Of a stretch of 32,781 bases of DNA, positions 24,870 through 32,781 are shown piece by piece (positions within the stretch are counted from its first letter, which is position 1; every line of letters starts with the position of its first letter). Source of the stretch: Gemmataceae bacterium (GTDB taxonomy: Bacteria > Planctomycetota > Planctomycetia > Gemmatales > Gemmataceae); NCBI GenBank assembly GCA_019748295.1, contig JAIEPT010000086.1:1-32781 (forward strand). The letters run 5' to 3'. The notes under the pieces were generated by a model. The model was given only the letters and a program-made list of their open reading frames with translations. It was not told the DNA's origin and made no database searches. The position numbers and the translations under genes were made by a program.

Positions 24870-26555
24870 TTAGCGCCGGCGCGCCGAAAAGACCATGCCT
24901 TCGGTGTTGATCGTCCACACTTCGCGGCCTGTGCGGTCGAACTCCGATACTTTGCGGGTGTTCTGACTCGCGACCAGCGTGTTGCCGTTGGGCAGGCGCA
25001 TCACGGAATTGGGCGATTGCACGTTGAACGACGACACCTGCTTGCCGTCGGCGTCGTACTCCACGACACGATTCTGCTGAAAATCAGGGACCACCACGCC
25101 GCCGTTGGGCAGCACGTCCAAGTTGCCGAAGAGGACAGGGATCGGCGAGACGTTGAACGTCTTGATCACCCGTTGCCCCTTGGCATCCATTCGGACGAAT
25201 TGGCCGCTGTTGGTGACGAAGACGAACTCGCCGTTGCGAAGCTTGCGAGCGCGGAAGACGTCGTGGTTGGGCCGCTGGTGCGAAAACACCTCGTTGCGAG
25301 CCCCGTCGAATTCCATCAGCTTGTTTTGGGTGACGACAAACGTGTGGCCGTTCGGCAGACGCTGCACGCCGATCGGGTTGCCGCCGACGGCCTTCTCCCA
25401 GATCACGTTCCCCTTCGTGTCGCGTTCGCTGATTTTGCCCCCCTGATACTCGGCGATCAGCACGCGATCGGGGCCCACCACTTCGGCAGCCACGGGATAG
25501 GTTGGAACGCTGAAGCTCCACCGCTTGTTCTTGGCTCCATCGAGTTCATACACTTCGCCGATCGCGGGAACGCGTTGGCCATTGACGATGCGGATGACGT
25601 TCTGCTGGATGACCAGCGTGTAGTTCAGCATGGCATCGACCTTGTCGAGCGTTGCCAGGTCGATCTTGGTTTGATGTTTGCCGAACCATTCGTTCCACGC
25701 ATCGAACGCGGCCTTGCGTGAGACTTCGTTGTTGCCCAGCGAGATGCTCGGGACCGCGTCGCCGGCGAGGCGGACGAGGATTTCCTCGACGGGCCAAAGC
25801 TGCTCGGGATTAAGATGCTTCAGCGTTTCGATGAGGACCGGCAACGCTTCCTTCTCGCGCAGCTCGACGAACGCCAATCCGGTTCGCAATCGAACCAGGG
25901 CCTCGGCATCCTTCAGCAGGTTGCGAGCTTCGCCGAAGTGTTCCTTCGCCTTTCCCTTCACAAGGGCCTCTGCCGCGATGGCTCGGCGAATCGGCAGCGG
26001 ATCCTTGAGAGCCGCGACCAGGGACTTGTCGGCGTTTCCGTTCTGCACGCCCACCTTGCCGAGCGTCTTGCCGATTTCGTCGATTACGTATTGGTCGGCC
26101 GCATACGGCATATACGCGAGCAGAACCTCAGCGGCTCCTGGCGGATTGCGATCCGCGATGAGACGCGCGGTCGCGGCCTGGATCGCCGGTTCCGCCTTCG
26201 CTTCGATTTTCTCGCGGAGATCCTTGGCCCTGGCTCGTATTTCCGGGTCGTTGTCGCTTTCCGCCGCCTTGACGCGAATGAGCCCGGCAGTCCCGATCGC
26301 CATCAGTTGGCCGTAAGCTTTTTCGCGAACCTTGAATTCCTCGTCGCCGAGATCGCGGATGAGCGATTCGACTTGCTTGCCGTCCGCTTCCTTGATCGTG
26401 CGTTTGCGAAGGTAATCGAGCAGGGCAGGTCCGTCGTTCGGAAGTCCCGCGGCCTTCAATGTCTTTTCGTCTTCCTTGACCTGGGAAGGCTCCTGGCTCC
26501 ATGCCGGGGCGACGCAGCCGATCACGCACACAACAAGTGCCAAATGCCGCTTCAT
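24870..26555 (-). CDS. Secreted HEAT-repeat plus beta-propeller protein
   Basis: A 561-aa exported protein with a signal peptide at residues 1-20 (LALVVCVIGCVAPAWSQ). Residues about 60-320 are alpha-helical HEAT-like repeats (DLGDEEFKVREKAYGQL; KDPLPIRRAIAAEALV; GLAFVELREKEALPVL). From about 335 a beta-propeller of PQQ/NHL type follows, with repeated blades such as VQRLPNGHTFVVTQN, ARKLRNGEFVFVTNS, LDVLPNGGVVVPDF and VMRLPNGNTLVASQN. No catalytic residues are evident; a scaffold or binding role is likely. The ATG at 26555 has GAGGA 7 nt upstream. The stop codon coincides with the target duplication of the element at 24722-24869, and the last residues (SARRR) precede it directly. Confidence 0.85.
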   Translation of the reverse strand: MKRHLALVVCVIGCVAPAWSQEPSQVKEDEKTLKAAGLPNDGPALLDYLRKRTIKEADGKQVESLIRDLGDEEFKVREKAYGQLMAIGTAGLIRVKAAESDNDPEIRARAKDLREKIEAKAEPAIQAATARLIADRNPPGAAEVLLAYMPYAADQYVIDEIGKTLGKVGVQNGNADKSLVAALKDPLPIRRAIAAEALVKGKAKEHFGEARNLLKDAEALVRLRTGLAFVELREKEALPVLIETLKHLNPEQLWPVEEILVRLAGDAVPSISLGNNEVSRKAAFDAWNEWFGKHQTKIDLATLDKVDAMLNYTLVIQQNVIRIVNGQRVPAIGEVYELDGAKNKRWSFSVPTYPVAAEVVGPDRVLIAEYQGGKISERDTKGNVIWEKAVGGNPIGVQRLPNGHTFVVTQNKLMEFDGARNEVFSHQRPNHDVFRARKLRNGEFVFVTNSGQFVRMDAKGQRVIKTFNVSPIPVLFGNLDVLPNGGVVVPDFQQNRVVEYDADGKQVSSFNVQSPNSVMRLPNGNTLVASQNTRKVSEFDRTGREVWTINTEGMVFSARRR

Positions 26556-26689
26556 GGAGCAATCCTCGGACGAATCGCCGATCGCGGAACGCGAGCCGAC
26601 GATACGACGCACGAAAGCGTTTACTCTAACGCAGGAACGGGTTTGCTGCCAGTAGGTCGCGAGGACGGCGATGACACGAGGGTTTCGAG

Positions 26690-27511
26690 TCAACCTCGCA
26701 GATTCGCCGCTTGCATCAGCTTGTCCGTCTCACGATACGCTTCCTGCACCCACTCGTAAATCTTCGCGGGTTCCGGCGAATACTCGAGTTCGATGCTGAT
26801 CGCGCCGTCGATGCCGAGATCGGCGATCTCGCGCAGGTAAGGAGCGAAATCCATCATGCCGCGGCCGGGAGGCAGATCGCCGTGCACCTCGCCGTCGCAA
26901 TCGCTGAGATGGACGTGGATCGCCTTCCCCTTGAGCCGGCGCAATTCTTCGGGCTTCACGCCCGCAAGTTGCAGGTGCGAGATGTCGACGTTCGCACGCA
27001 CGGCCGGGTGATTCGTTTCGTCGATGAAGCGGACCATCGAATCGACGTCGTTGAGCAGCGACAGCTTGAAGGGCTCCAGTTCAAGCGCGATCTGCACTCC
27101 CAGTTTCGCGGCGTAGTCGCCTAGCTCGCGGCAATGTTTGACCGCCGTTTCCCACTGTTCACGCGGCGGAATGACCTGCTTTTCCCAGATGTATTCGCCC
27201 AGCACCAGCAACAGGTTCTTCGCGTCGAACTCGTACACCATGTCGAGATACGCCCGGCAGCGCTGCAGATGGAATCGCTGCACGCTGGGATTCGGATCGA
27301 TCAAGCCCACGGCCACGCAAGCGACGCTGACAATCGGCAACTGGGCTCGCTGACACTCCTCGCGGATGAGTTTCCGTTCGCGGGCATCGATGTCGAGCGG
27401 GTCGGCGAAGATGTCGATGGTGTCGAATCCGATTTCCTTCGTCTTGCGGATGCCGTACGACGTTTCGCGGCCCGCTTGAGCCCATGCGGAATTGATGAGG
27501 CCGAGTTTCAT
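26690..27511 (-). CDS. Sugar phosphate isomerase/epimerase-like TIM-barrel protein
   Basis: A 273-aa protein of the AP endonuclease 2 / xylose-isomerase-like superfamily (IolE, tagatose epimerase relatives). Metal-ligand regions can be seen in order: QIALELEPF (Glu), NVDISHLQLAG (Asp/His), KAIHVHLSDCDGE (His, Asp) and ISIELEYSPE (Glu). The N-terminus KLGLINSAW and IGFDTIDIFAD are typical of strand and helix 1. There is no signal peptide. The substrate is unknown. The ATG at 27511 has GGGAG 8 nt upstream; the longer frame is rejected. It is 134 bp upstream of the HEAT/propeller gene on the same strand and possibly shares its transcript. Confidence 0.88.
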   Translation of the reverse strand: MKLGLINSAWAQAGRETSYGIRKTKEIGFDTIDIFADPLDIDARERKLIREECQRAQLPIVSVACVAVGLIDPNPSVQRFHLQRCRAYLDMVYEFDAKNLLLVLGEYIWEKQVIPPREQWETAVKHCRELGDYAAKLGVQIALELEPFKLSLLNDVDSMVRFIDETNHPAVRANVDISHLQLAGVKPEELRRLKGKAIHVHLSDCDGEVHGDLPPGRGMMDFAPYLREIADLGIDGAISIELEYSPEPAKIYEWVQEAYRETDKLMQAANLRG

Positions 27512-27629
27512 GGCGTGTTCTCCCGGGGAGTGGATGGCCAAGGTTGTACCACGGGATCGCCGCGGCGGAAAGGAAGAAGCGGTCGGCGGCACAGGGCATG
27601 CAGAATATTTCGTCAAGGAGAACCCAGCC

Positions 27630-27839
27630 ATGACCAAGCCGCATCAGCAAAACGACGACCCTTCCGAAGCCCCGGAATCCGGGACCGTCACAGGCGAAAC
27701 CTCGGGCAACAACGCCGCCAATCCGCAGGATCGGCCCGGCACCATGCCCCCCTCGCAGCATAAGCCGAATTCGCAACCACAGAAATCGCGCGACTCAGGC
27801 CTGCGGGATGACCCATCAACGGCGGGGGAAGAGCGATAG
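27630..27839 (+). CDS. Small disordered hydrophilic protein
   Basis: A 69-aa protein of no family known to me. It is rich in P, Q, N, S, D, E and G, with almost no hydrophobic residues (MTKPHQQNDDPSEAPESG at the start, STAGEER at the end), so it should be intrinsically disordered. The support for a real gene is the AAGGAG 9 nt before the ATG at 27630 and a stop just before the repeat element at 27848. Upstream in-frame ATGs at 27492-27510 are antisense to the epimerase gene and are rejected. Short proteins of this look are common in planctomycetes and are often annotated as hypothetical. Confidence 0.6.
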   Translation: MTKPHQQNDDPSEAPESGTVTGETSGNNAANPQDRPGTMPPSQHKPNSQPQKSRDSGLRDDPSTAGEER

Positions 27840-27847
27840 TGCCTTTA

Positions 27848-28004
27848 GGCGAGCGGCGCCTGCATGTCTCCCCTCTCCCTCCGGGAGAGTTCGGGAGAGG
27901 GGCCGGGGGTGAGGGCGTGCGACCTGGCGTTACGCGAGAAAAGGCACCCTCACCCCAACCTCTCCCGGAGGGAGAGGGAGGCAGACTAGCTCCTGCCGCT
28001 CGCC
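27848..28004 (+). mobile_element. GGCGAG element copy C (MITE-like, 157 bp)
   Basis: It has perfect terminal inverted repeats GGCGAGCGGC and GCCGCTCGCC, flanked by TTA (27845-27847) and TAA (28005-28007). It is nearly identical to copy A over its full length, with the same GGGAGAGTTCGGGAGAGG duplication. It starts 8 bp after the stop of the 69-aa gene. The gap 27840-28141 holds this element and a 26-bp palindrome and nothing else that I can name. Confidence 0.85.
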
Positions 28005-28015
28005 TAAGCGCCAGG

Positions 28016-28041
28016 CTGCTTGCCTCTATAGAGGCAAGCAG
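28016..28041. repeat. 26-bp perfect palindrome
   Basis: CTGCTTGCCTCTA is followed directly by its reverse complement TAGAGGCAAGCAG, with no loop. It lies 101 bp upstream of the DUF4139 gene start. It could be a dimeric regulator site for that gene or a REP-like palindrome; the first is only a guess. Confidence 0.9.
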
Positions 28042-28141
28042 TTCGACGGCGTAGCGCAAGTTTCGACGATTCTCGCGTTCTCGCGTCAAGCCTGCGTACA
28101 ACGTATGCAGGTACTTCTCCCACATCTCTGGAGCATTTCCG

Positions 28142-30727
28142 ATGCGACGCACATGGATCGCGAGCGCCCTGGCCGGGTGCGCGCTGGCCGGCCTCACGTG
28201 GGCCTTTCTCCCCGCACGTACGACCGGAGCCGGGCAAGACGCCGATCCCGCACCCGCCGCCAAGGCGCCTGAGTCGCCTTTACCCGTTAAGCAAGTGGTG
28301 CTTTTCAACAGCGGCGTCGGCTACATGCAGCGCGAAGGCACGGTGGACGGCGACGCCAAGGTCGATCTCACTTTCTCCGCCCACGACGTCAACGACCTGC
28401 TCAAGAGCCTCATCCTCCAGGATCTCGGCGGCGGAAAAGTCGGCGTCGTCAGCTACGACAGCCATGACCCCATCGAGAAAACGCTCCGCTCCTTCGCCAT
28501 CGATCTCAACGACAATCCGACGTTTGGTCAAATCCTCAATCAAGTTCGCGGCGAAAAAATGGAACTGGTGCTGACGCCGAAGAAAGACAAGCAACTCGAA
28601 AAAGTCGTCGGCATCATCGTCGGCATGGAATCGAAGAAACGACCCGTCGCCAAAGATACGGCCGTGGACGAAGAAATCGTCAACCTGTCAGGCCCCACTG
28701 GACTCCAATCGATCCCATTGAGCGACGTGCAAGGCGTCAAGTTTCTGAATCCGAAGCTCGACGCGGAATTCCGCCGCGCGCTAAGCGTGCTCGCTTCAAC
28801 CCATGATCTGCAGAAGAAGACAGTAAGCCTGCAATTCAACGGCGCCGGCAAGCGAGCAGTCCGCGTCGGCTATATCTCGGAACGGCCGATCTGGAAAACG
28901 ACGTACCGCCTCCGCATCGACCCCAACGGCAAAATCGCATTGCAAGGCTGGGCTCTAGTCGAGAACACCAGCGACGATGACTGGAACGACGTCCGAATGG
29001 TCCTCGTTTCGGGTCGGCCGATTTCGTTCCGGATGAACCTTTATGAGCCGTTGTACGTGCCGCGTCCCTTGGTGGAGATGGAAATGTATGCGGCACTGAG
29101 GCCCATCTATTCTCAAGGAGGTCCACCTGAAACTCAGCCGATTCCGCAAGCCGGAGCCATGCAAAACGGACAGGCTCAAGGCGGCCAATTCGGGCAATTT
29201 GGTCAGTTTGGCAACAACGCCAGCAACCCGTTCGGAAACGCGGCCAACATTCGCGAACAACAGCGAATGCAGCAGGAGTTTCTCAGCAACAACTCGAAGA
29301 TCACTTACGAGCAGTTGCAAAAGCGTCGTGAAGACCTCAAAGAAATCGCCGAAGAAGCCAAGAAGGCCGGGCCCGCGATCGCGATGAACTTCAAGGAAGG
29401 CATCGACTCCGTCGCCACCGGCGAATCCGCGGGCGATTACTACCAGTATGTCATCGATCAACGCATCACGCTGGCCCGGCAGAAGTCGGCCATGCTGCCG
29501 ATCCTCGATCACACGATCGAAGGCGCCAAGCTCAGCATCTACAACGAAGCAGTCCATTCGCGCAATCCACTCCTTGGCCTGCGGCTCAAGAACACCGCGG
29601 GTCAACCGCTCACCCAGGGCCCGATCACGGTCTACGATGCCGGCGCCTACGCCGGCGATTCTCGCGTCCTCGATCTGCAACCGGGCGAATCGCGCCTCAT
29701 CAGCTACGCCCTCGATCAAGGGACCGAGGTCAAGACGACCGTGAAGGAAACTCCGAGCCCCGACATGAAGCTGACGCTCGGCGAAAGCCGCCTCTCCGCT
29801 TCCTACCGCGTGCGGCAGACGAAGACTTACACGATCCGCAATCGTTCGCCGCAGGATCGCACGCTCGTCATCGAGCATCCGATTCGCAACGGCTGGACAT
29901 TGCTCGATACGCAGAAGCCGGCCGACAAATCGCGCAGCTTCTACCGCTTCGAAGTCCAGGCTCCTTCCGGCAAAACGACGAGGTTCGAAGTCGTCGAGGA
30001 AGAACCGCGTAACGCGCAGCATCCGCTCGCCTACGGCCGATTCGAAAGCGTGCCTCAGCTGGGCGTGACCATCAAAACGATCGTTCACACGGATGAGCCG
30101 AAGCTCGAAAGCGTGAAGATCGAAAAGGGGGCGCTGACCGCGAAGCATCGCACGCGCGAATCGACGACTTACGTGATCCAAAACCTGACCGACATGGATC
30201 GCGTCTTTTCCGTGGATCACATCGTCCGCAAGGGCTGGACGCGAATCGACGGCAAGCAAACGCAAGACGGGCCGGACGTGTACCATTTCGCGCTGACGGT
30301 GGCCAAGGACAAGTCCGCTCAGAAGGAAGTGGTCGAAGAGAAGGTGGAAGCGTCGAAGGAGATTCTCGTCCGGAGTTTGCCGGAGATCGACGTTCGCCGC
30401 TATCTCGCGAATGCCGCGGTCAGTGCCGAGGTGAAGGCGGCCCTTGCCAAATCGGATGCGATCAGCGCGAAGGTATCCGAGGCGCAGAAGAGCGTGACCA
30501 CGCTCGAAAAGCAGCTCAAGATCCTGAGCGAGGATCAGAGCCGGCTGCGTGCGAACCTGCAGATCATTCCGATGAACTCCGACCACTACAAGAAGTTCCT
30601 CGAGAAGTTCGTCGCGCAGGAAACCGAGATCGAAACGCTGCAGCGCCAAGTGCGTCTCGCCCAGGCGACGCTCGATTCCCTCCGCCGCGAGCAGGACCTT
30701 TACCTGCAGGAATTGAAGGCGGACTAA
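28142..30727 (+). CDS. Secreted DUF4139-domain protein with C-terminal coiled coil
   Basis: An 861-aa exported protein. Residues 1-30 form a signal peptide, followed by a short proline/alanine linker. The N-terminal part (VKQVVLFNSGVGYMQREG) and the section GYISERPIWKTTYRLRID ... ENTSDDDWNDVRMVLVSGRPISF are the hallmarks of DUF4139 proteins. A glutamine/asparagine/glycine-rich insert (about 338-375, GGQFGQFGQFGNN) interrupts the domain. After more beta-rich sequence (SYRVRQTKTYTIRNRSPQDR) the last 100 residues form a coiled coil (VSEAQKSVTTLEKQLKILSE). The function is unknown; an envelope or surface location is likely. Start chosen at the only ATG before the signal peptide; the ribosome-binding site is weak. 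A 26-bp palindrome lies upstream. Confidence 0.88.
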   Translation: MRRTWIASALAGCALAGLTWAFLPARTTGAGQDADPAPAAKAPESPLPVKQVVLFNSGVGYMQREGTVDGDAKVDLTFSAHDVNDLLKSLILQDLGGGKVGVVSYDSHDPIEKTLRSFAIDLNDNPTFGQILNQVRGEKMELVLTPKKDKQLEKVVGIIVGMESKKRPVAKDTAVDEEIVNLSGPTGLQSIPLSDVQGVKFLNPKLDAEFRRALSVLASTHDLQKKTVSLQFNGAGKRAVRVGYISERPIWKTTYRLRIDPNGKIALQGWALVENTSDDDWNDVRMVLVSGRPISFRMNLYEPLYVPRPLVEMEMYAALRPIYSQGGPPETQPIPQAGAMQNGQAQGGQFGQFGQFGNNASNPFGNAANIREQQRMQQEFLSNNSKITYEQLQKRREDLKEIAEEAKKAGPAIAMNFKEGIDSVATGESAGDYYQYVIDQRITLARQKSAMLPILDHTIEGAKLSIYNEAVHSRNPLLGLRLKNTAGQPLTQGPITVYDAGAYAGDSRVLDLQPGESRLISYALDQGTEVKTTVKETPSPDMKLTLGESRLSASYRVRQTKTYTIRNRSPQDRTLVIEHPIRNGWTLLDTQKPADKSRSFYRFEVQAPSGKTTRFEVVEEEPRNAQHPLAYGRFESVPQLGVTIKTIVHTDEPKLESVKIEKGALTAKHRTRESTTYVIQNLTDMDRVFSVDHIVRKGWTRIDGKQTQDGPDVYHFALTVAKDKSAQKEVVEEKVEASKEILVRSLPEIDVRRYLANAAVSAEVKAALAKSDAISAKVSEAQKSVTTLEKQLKILSEDQSRLRANLQIIPMNSDHYKKFLEKFVAQETEIETLQRQVRLAQATLDSLRREQDLYLQELKAD

Positions 30728-30861
30728 GAGGCGAGGGATGAAGGAGGCGGCGGCCCGCTCGCTAGAGTTCCGGCTCCCCTCTCCCCTTGGGGACTTCATG
30801 CTGCGCAACAAGCCCCAGGAGAATCGCTAGCGCACCCTGGGGATCGCGCCCGCGGTCTGAT

Positions 30862-30890
30862 CCCCGCCGTGCGCTGCGCTTACGGCGGGG
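30862..30890. other. 9-bp hairpin in the DUF4139-LysM spacer
   Basis: CCCCGCCGT (30862-30870) pairs with ACGGCGGGG (30882-30890) around an 11-nt loop. It lies 135 bp after the DUF4139 stop and 105 bp before the LysM gene. Without a T-tract it is only a possible terminator. Confidence 0.55.
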
Positions 30891-30995
30891 CTTGGCCGCA
30901 AACAATAAGGGACGGTCGCATTGACGCGCGCGCATCGGTTTGGGTAGAAGAGCGAGGCTTGCATGGATGTGGGCTGGTCGGCAGAGGAGAAGCCA

Positions 30996-32723
30996 ATGAC
31001 GCGGGAAACGAAAATCGGCATGGTGGTGGCGAGTTCCTTTCTCGCCTTGGTCGGGGTCGTCGTCGCGAACAAGCTGAAGAAACCAGCCGACGCGAAGGAG
31101 GATGCCGCTGCTCAGCAGTGGATTACGCCGAAAGACACCAAGGTAGCGGAGGCCTCGAAGGAGAAAGAAAAGAAGCCGACGACCCTTCCCGCGAACTTTC
31201 TGACCGACGAGAAGCCGCCGATCGAGTTGCCGCCCAACGGCAGCAATGCGGTTCCGCCGCCTCCTTCCGGATTGTCCGGCTTGCCCGGGCTGCCTGAGGC
31301 GAATTCGGGGCTGCCGCCGGTGGCGAAGGACAACGGGCTGCCGGCCTTTCCTCCGCCGGTTCCGAATCCGAATGGGAACAGCATCGAACAGCAACTCCTT
31401 GCCCAGCGCGAGAAGGAGAAAGCGAAGGAAGGATTCCCGCCGCCCGTGAGTGGGGACGGCGCCAGTCCGCTTCCCAAGGACACGGGCCTGCCTCCGCTTC
31501 CGAAGGACACGGGGCTGCCTTCGTTGCCGAAAGAAAACGGCTTGCCTGGGTTCCCAAAAGATGGCGGGCTTCCGCCTGCTCCGAAGGACACCGGTTTCCC
31601 GCCGCTTCCGCCCTTTGGTCAAGAGAAAAAGGAAACGCCGAAGGATAACCTCAGCGGCCTGCCGCCCCTTCCGCCGGTAGGATCGGGCAACAACAATCCT
31701 GCTCCGCCCTTCCCGCCGATGACGAACGACAAGAAAGATCCTTTCCCGCCCGTCGGCTCCAACACGCCGCCGCTTCCGCCTCTGGGGACGGAGAACAAGG
31801 ATCCCGTCCCGCCGCTGCCGCCGTTCGGCTCCGAGAAGAAGGATCCGCCCCCGCTAGGCGCGAACACGGGGCTGCCGCCGTTGCCCCCCGTTGGGTCTAA
31901 CCCTCCGGTGGGCTCGAGCAATCCGCTGCCGCCGATCACTTCGGGCAAGGATCCGTTTCCGCCGATCGGAAGCAATCCGTTGCCCCCCGTTCCGAGCGAC
32001 AAGAAGGATCCGTTCCCGCCGCTGCCGCTCGTAGAGGCCAAAAATCCGCCGTTGCCGCCGATCGGCAATCCTGACCCGAAGCAACCGGTGCTCGGCCAAA
32101 ATAACCCGCCGCCTCCGCCTGCTTTCAACAGCAACGAAAAGCCGCAGCCGCCGATCGGCAACGATCCGTTCGGCACGCCGCGCGTGACCAGTTTCGACTT
32201 TACCACGTACAAGTGCCAACCCGAGGACACGTCGTTCGACATCCTCAGCACCCGGCACTACAAGTCGGCGAAGTACGCCAAGGCACTGGAACTTTATAAC
32301 CGCGACCATCCGCTCGCGAAGGAGAACCTCCGCTCGACTCCGCCGAAGCTCTACCCAGGCGGCGACGTGTTCATTCCAAGCCCCGGCGTCTTGGAAACGA
32401 AGTATGCCGCATTCGTCGGCGATCGTCCGACCGGACCTGGCCCAGGTCCAGGTTCGGGCCAACCGGTGGTCGGCTTGCCCACCGTCGGAACGCCGATGCC
32501 GCTCAGCCCGAACCCGAGCAACCCCGCCGCGGACCCGCCTGTTGGCGGAGCCGAGGCTCGCGCCTACCAGGTGCCGGCCGGCAAGGGGCAGATGCTCTTC
32601 GAGATCGCTCAGCAAACGTTGGGCAATCCCGTTCGCTGGAACGAAATCTACCGCCTGAATCCCCAGATTCGGCCCGACCAACCGATCGCGCCGGGCACGA
32701 CGCTGCGAATCCCCGCCCGCTAA
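30996..32723 (+). CDS. Membrane-anchored proline-rich protein with C-terminal LysM
   Basis: A 575-aa protein. The ATG at 30996 has GAGGAG 6 nt upstream, so it is preferred over the ATG at 30963. One N-terminal transmembrane helix (about 7-25, IGMVVASSFLALVGVVVAN) anchors it. Residues about 70-395 are a very long proline-rich linker with repeats such as LPKDTGLPPLPKDTGLPSLP and PPLPPVGS. A LysM-like segment follows at about 400-465 (DTSFDILSTRHYKSAKYAKAL), then a second linker and a canonical LysM (521-575, QMLFEIAQQTLGNPVRWNEI ... LRIPAR). The layout suits spanning the periplasm to bind peptidoglycan or another GlcNAc polymer. It is downstream of the DUF4139 gene, but 268 bp apart. Confidence 0.85.
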   Translation: MTRETKIGMVVASSFLALVGVVVANKLKKPADAKEDAAAQQWITPKDTKVAEASKEKEKKPTTLPANFLTDEKPPIELPPNGSNAVPPPPSGLSGLPGLPEANSGLPPVAKDNGLPAFPPPVPNPNGNSIEQQLLAQREKEKAKEGFPPPVSGDGASPLPKDTGLPPLPKDTGLPSLPKENGLPGFPKDGGLPPAPKDTGFPPLPPFGQEKKETPKDNLSGLPPLPPVGSGNNNPAPPFPPMTNDKKDPFPPVGSNTPPLPPLGTENKDPVPPLPPFGSEKKDPPPLGANTGLPPLPPVGSNPPVGSSNPLPPITSGKDPFPPIGSNPLPPVPSDKKDPFPPLPLVEAKNPPLPPIGNPDPKQPVLGQNNPPPPPAFNSNEKPQPPIGNDPFGTPRVTSFDFTTYKCQPEDTSFDILSTRHYKSAKYAKALELYNRDHPLAKENLRSTPPKLYPGGDVFIPSPGVLETKYAAFVGDRPTGPGPGPGSGQPVVGLPTVGTPMPLSPNPSNPAADPPVGGAEARAYQVPAGKGQMLFEIAQQTLGNPVRWNEIYRLNPQIRPDQPIAPGTTLRIPAR

Positions 32724-32757
32724 TCGCCTTGGCGAGCAGCCGCCCAACGCCCGTATA

Positions 32758-32781
32758 GGGGCGGTCTCCGACCGTCCCACA
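32758..32781. repeat. GGTCTC/GACCG palindromic repeat, cut by the window edge
   Basis: GGGGCGGTCTCCGACCGTCCC is an imperfect palindrome related to the TGTGGGGCGGTCTCTGACCGCC unit in the inverted repeat at 6111-6310. Only part is visible. It begins 35 bp after the LysM gene stop. Confidence 0.7.

Noticed and set aside
27688..28308. Minus-strand frame with a helical-looking stretch (MWEKYLHTLYAGLTRERE)
   Set aside because: No ribosome-binding site, and the frame runs on through the repeat element; the helical look is not enough. Could be re-examined as a gene remnant.
28955..30811. 618-aa open frame antisense to the DUF4139 gene
   Set aside because: It mirrors the codon pattern of a real gene in GC-rich DNA, has no family motifs, and is covered by a gene with a signal peptide and known domain.
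31480..32060. Short tandem-like DNA repeats, considered as a CRISPR or satellite
   Set aside because: They are in-frame codons for the proline-rich linker of the LysM protein, with irregular spacing and no spacers.

Overview
The window is GC-rich (by eye well above 60 %) and looks like the chromosome of a planctomycete, most likely a Gemmata-like member (Gemmataceae). The argument is from gene types: a plant/Chlamydia-type FabI, a hopanoid radical-SAM enzyme (HpnH), PPC-domain, DUF4139 and HEAT/propeller secreted proteins, a zinc-ribbon membrane protein with an acidic/basic linker, and gene spacing padded with structured repeats. No rRNA, tRNA, CRISPR array or complete insertion sequence was seen. 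All positions were worked out by hand.

Layout. 1-101: the 5' end of a group II intron (minus strand, running off the left edge) sits directly after the T-tract of an intrinsic terminator. 174-12345: minus-strand genes for a small membrane protein, SMC, an MFS transporter, a DUF255/thioredoxin-fold protein, a c'-like cytochrome, a thioredoxin-like protein and a PPC-domain secreted protein. 12591-14147 (plus): an FHA-GAF-HD-GYP signalling protein. 14312-15837 (minus): manC and ruvX, overlapping by ATGA. 15943-17343 (plus): a beta-CASP metallo-beta-lactamase. 17750-19423: divergent cysC and fabI. 19569-20351 (minus): zinc-ribbon membrane protein. 21236-22018 (plus): soluble histidine kinase. 22019-23031: gene-free except for a wrecked IS110 transposase. 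23032-27511 (minus): hpnH, a HEAT/propeller protein and a TIM-barrel epimerase-like protein. 27630-32723 (plus): a 69-aa disordered protein, a DUF4139 protein and a proline-rich LysM protein.

The genes are mostly single transcription units of housekeeping or envelope function (chromosome condensation, Holliday-junction/RNA processing, fatty-acid, hopanoid and GDP-mannose synthesis, redox and secreted proteins) and do not form one pathway. The only clear translational coupling is manC-ruvX.

The most notable content is between the genes. Nearly every spacer holds an inverted-repeat element. Two families can be defined inside the window. One is a 148-158 bp element with GGCGAGCGGC-type terminal inverted repeats, in three copies with apparent 3-bp AT-only target duplications; one copy abuts a gene stop codon and one is nested inside the second family. 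The second is a roughly 80-105 bp paired element built on ACAAGTT/AACTTGT hairpins, in four paired copies plus one solo hairpin that shows a compensatory base change. The IS110 relic shows its inactivating events directly: a 14-bp tandem triplication that shifts frame, and an internal deletion.
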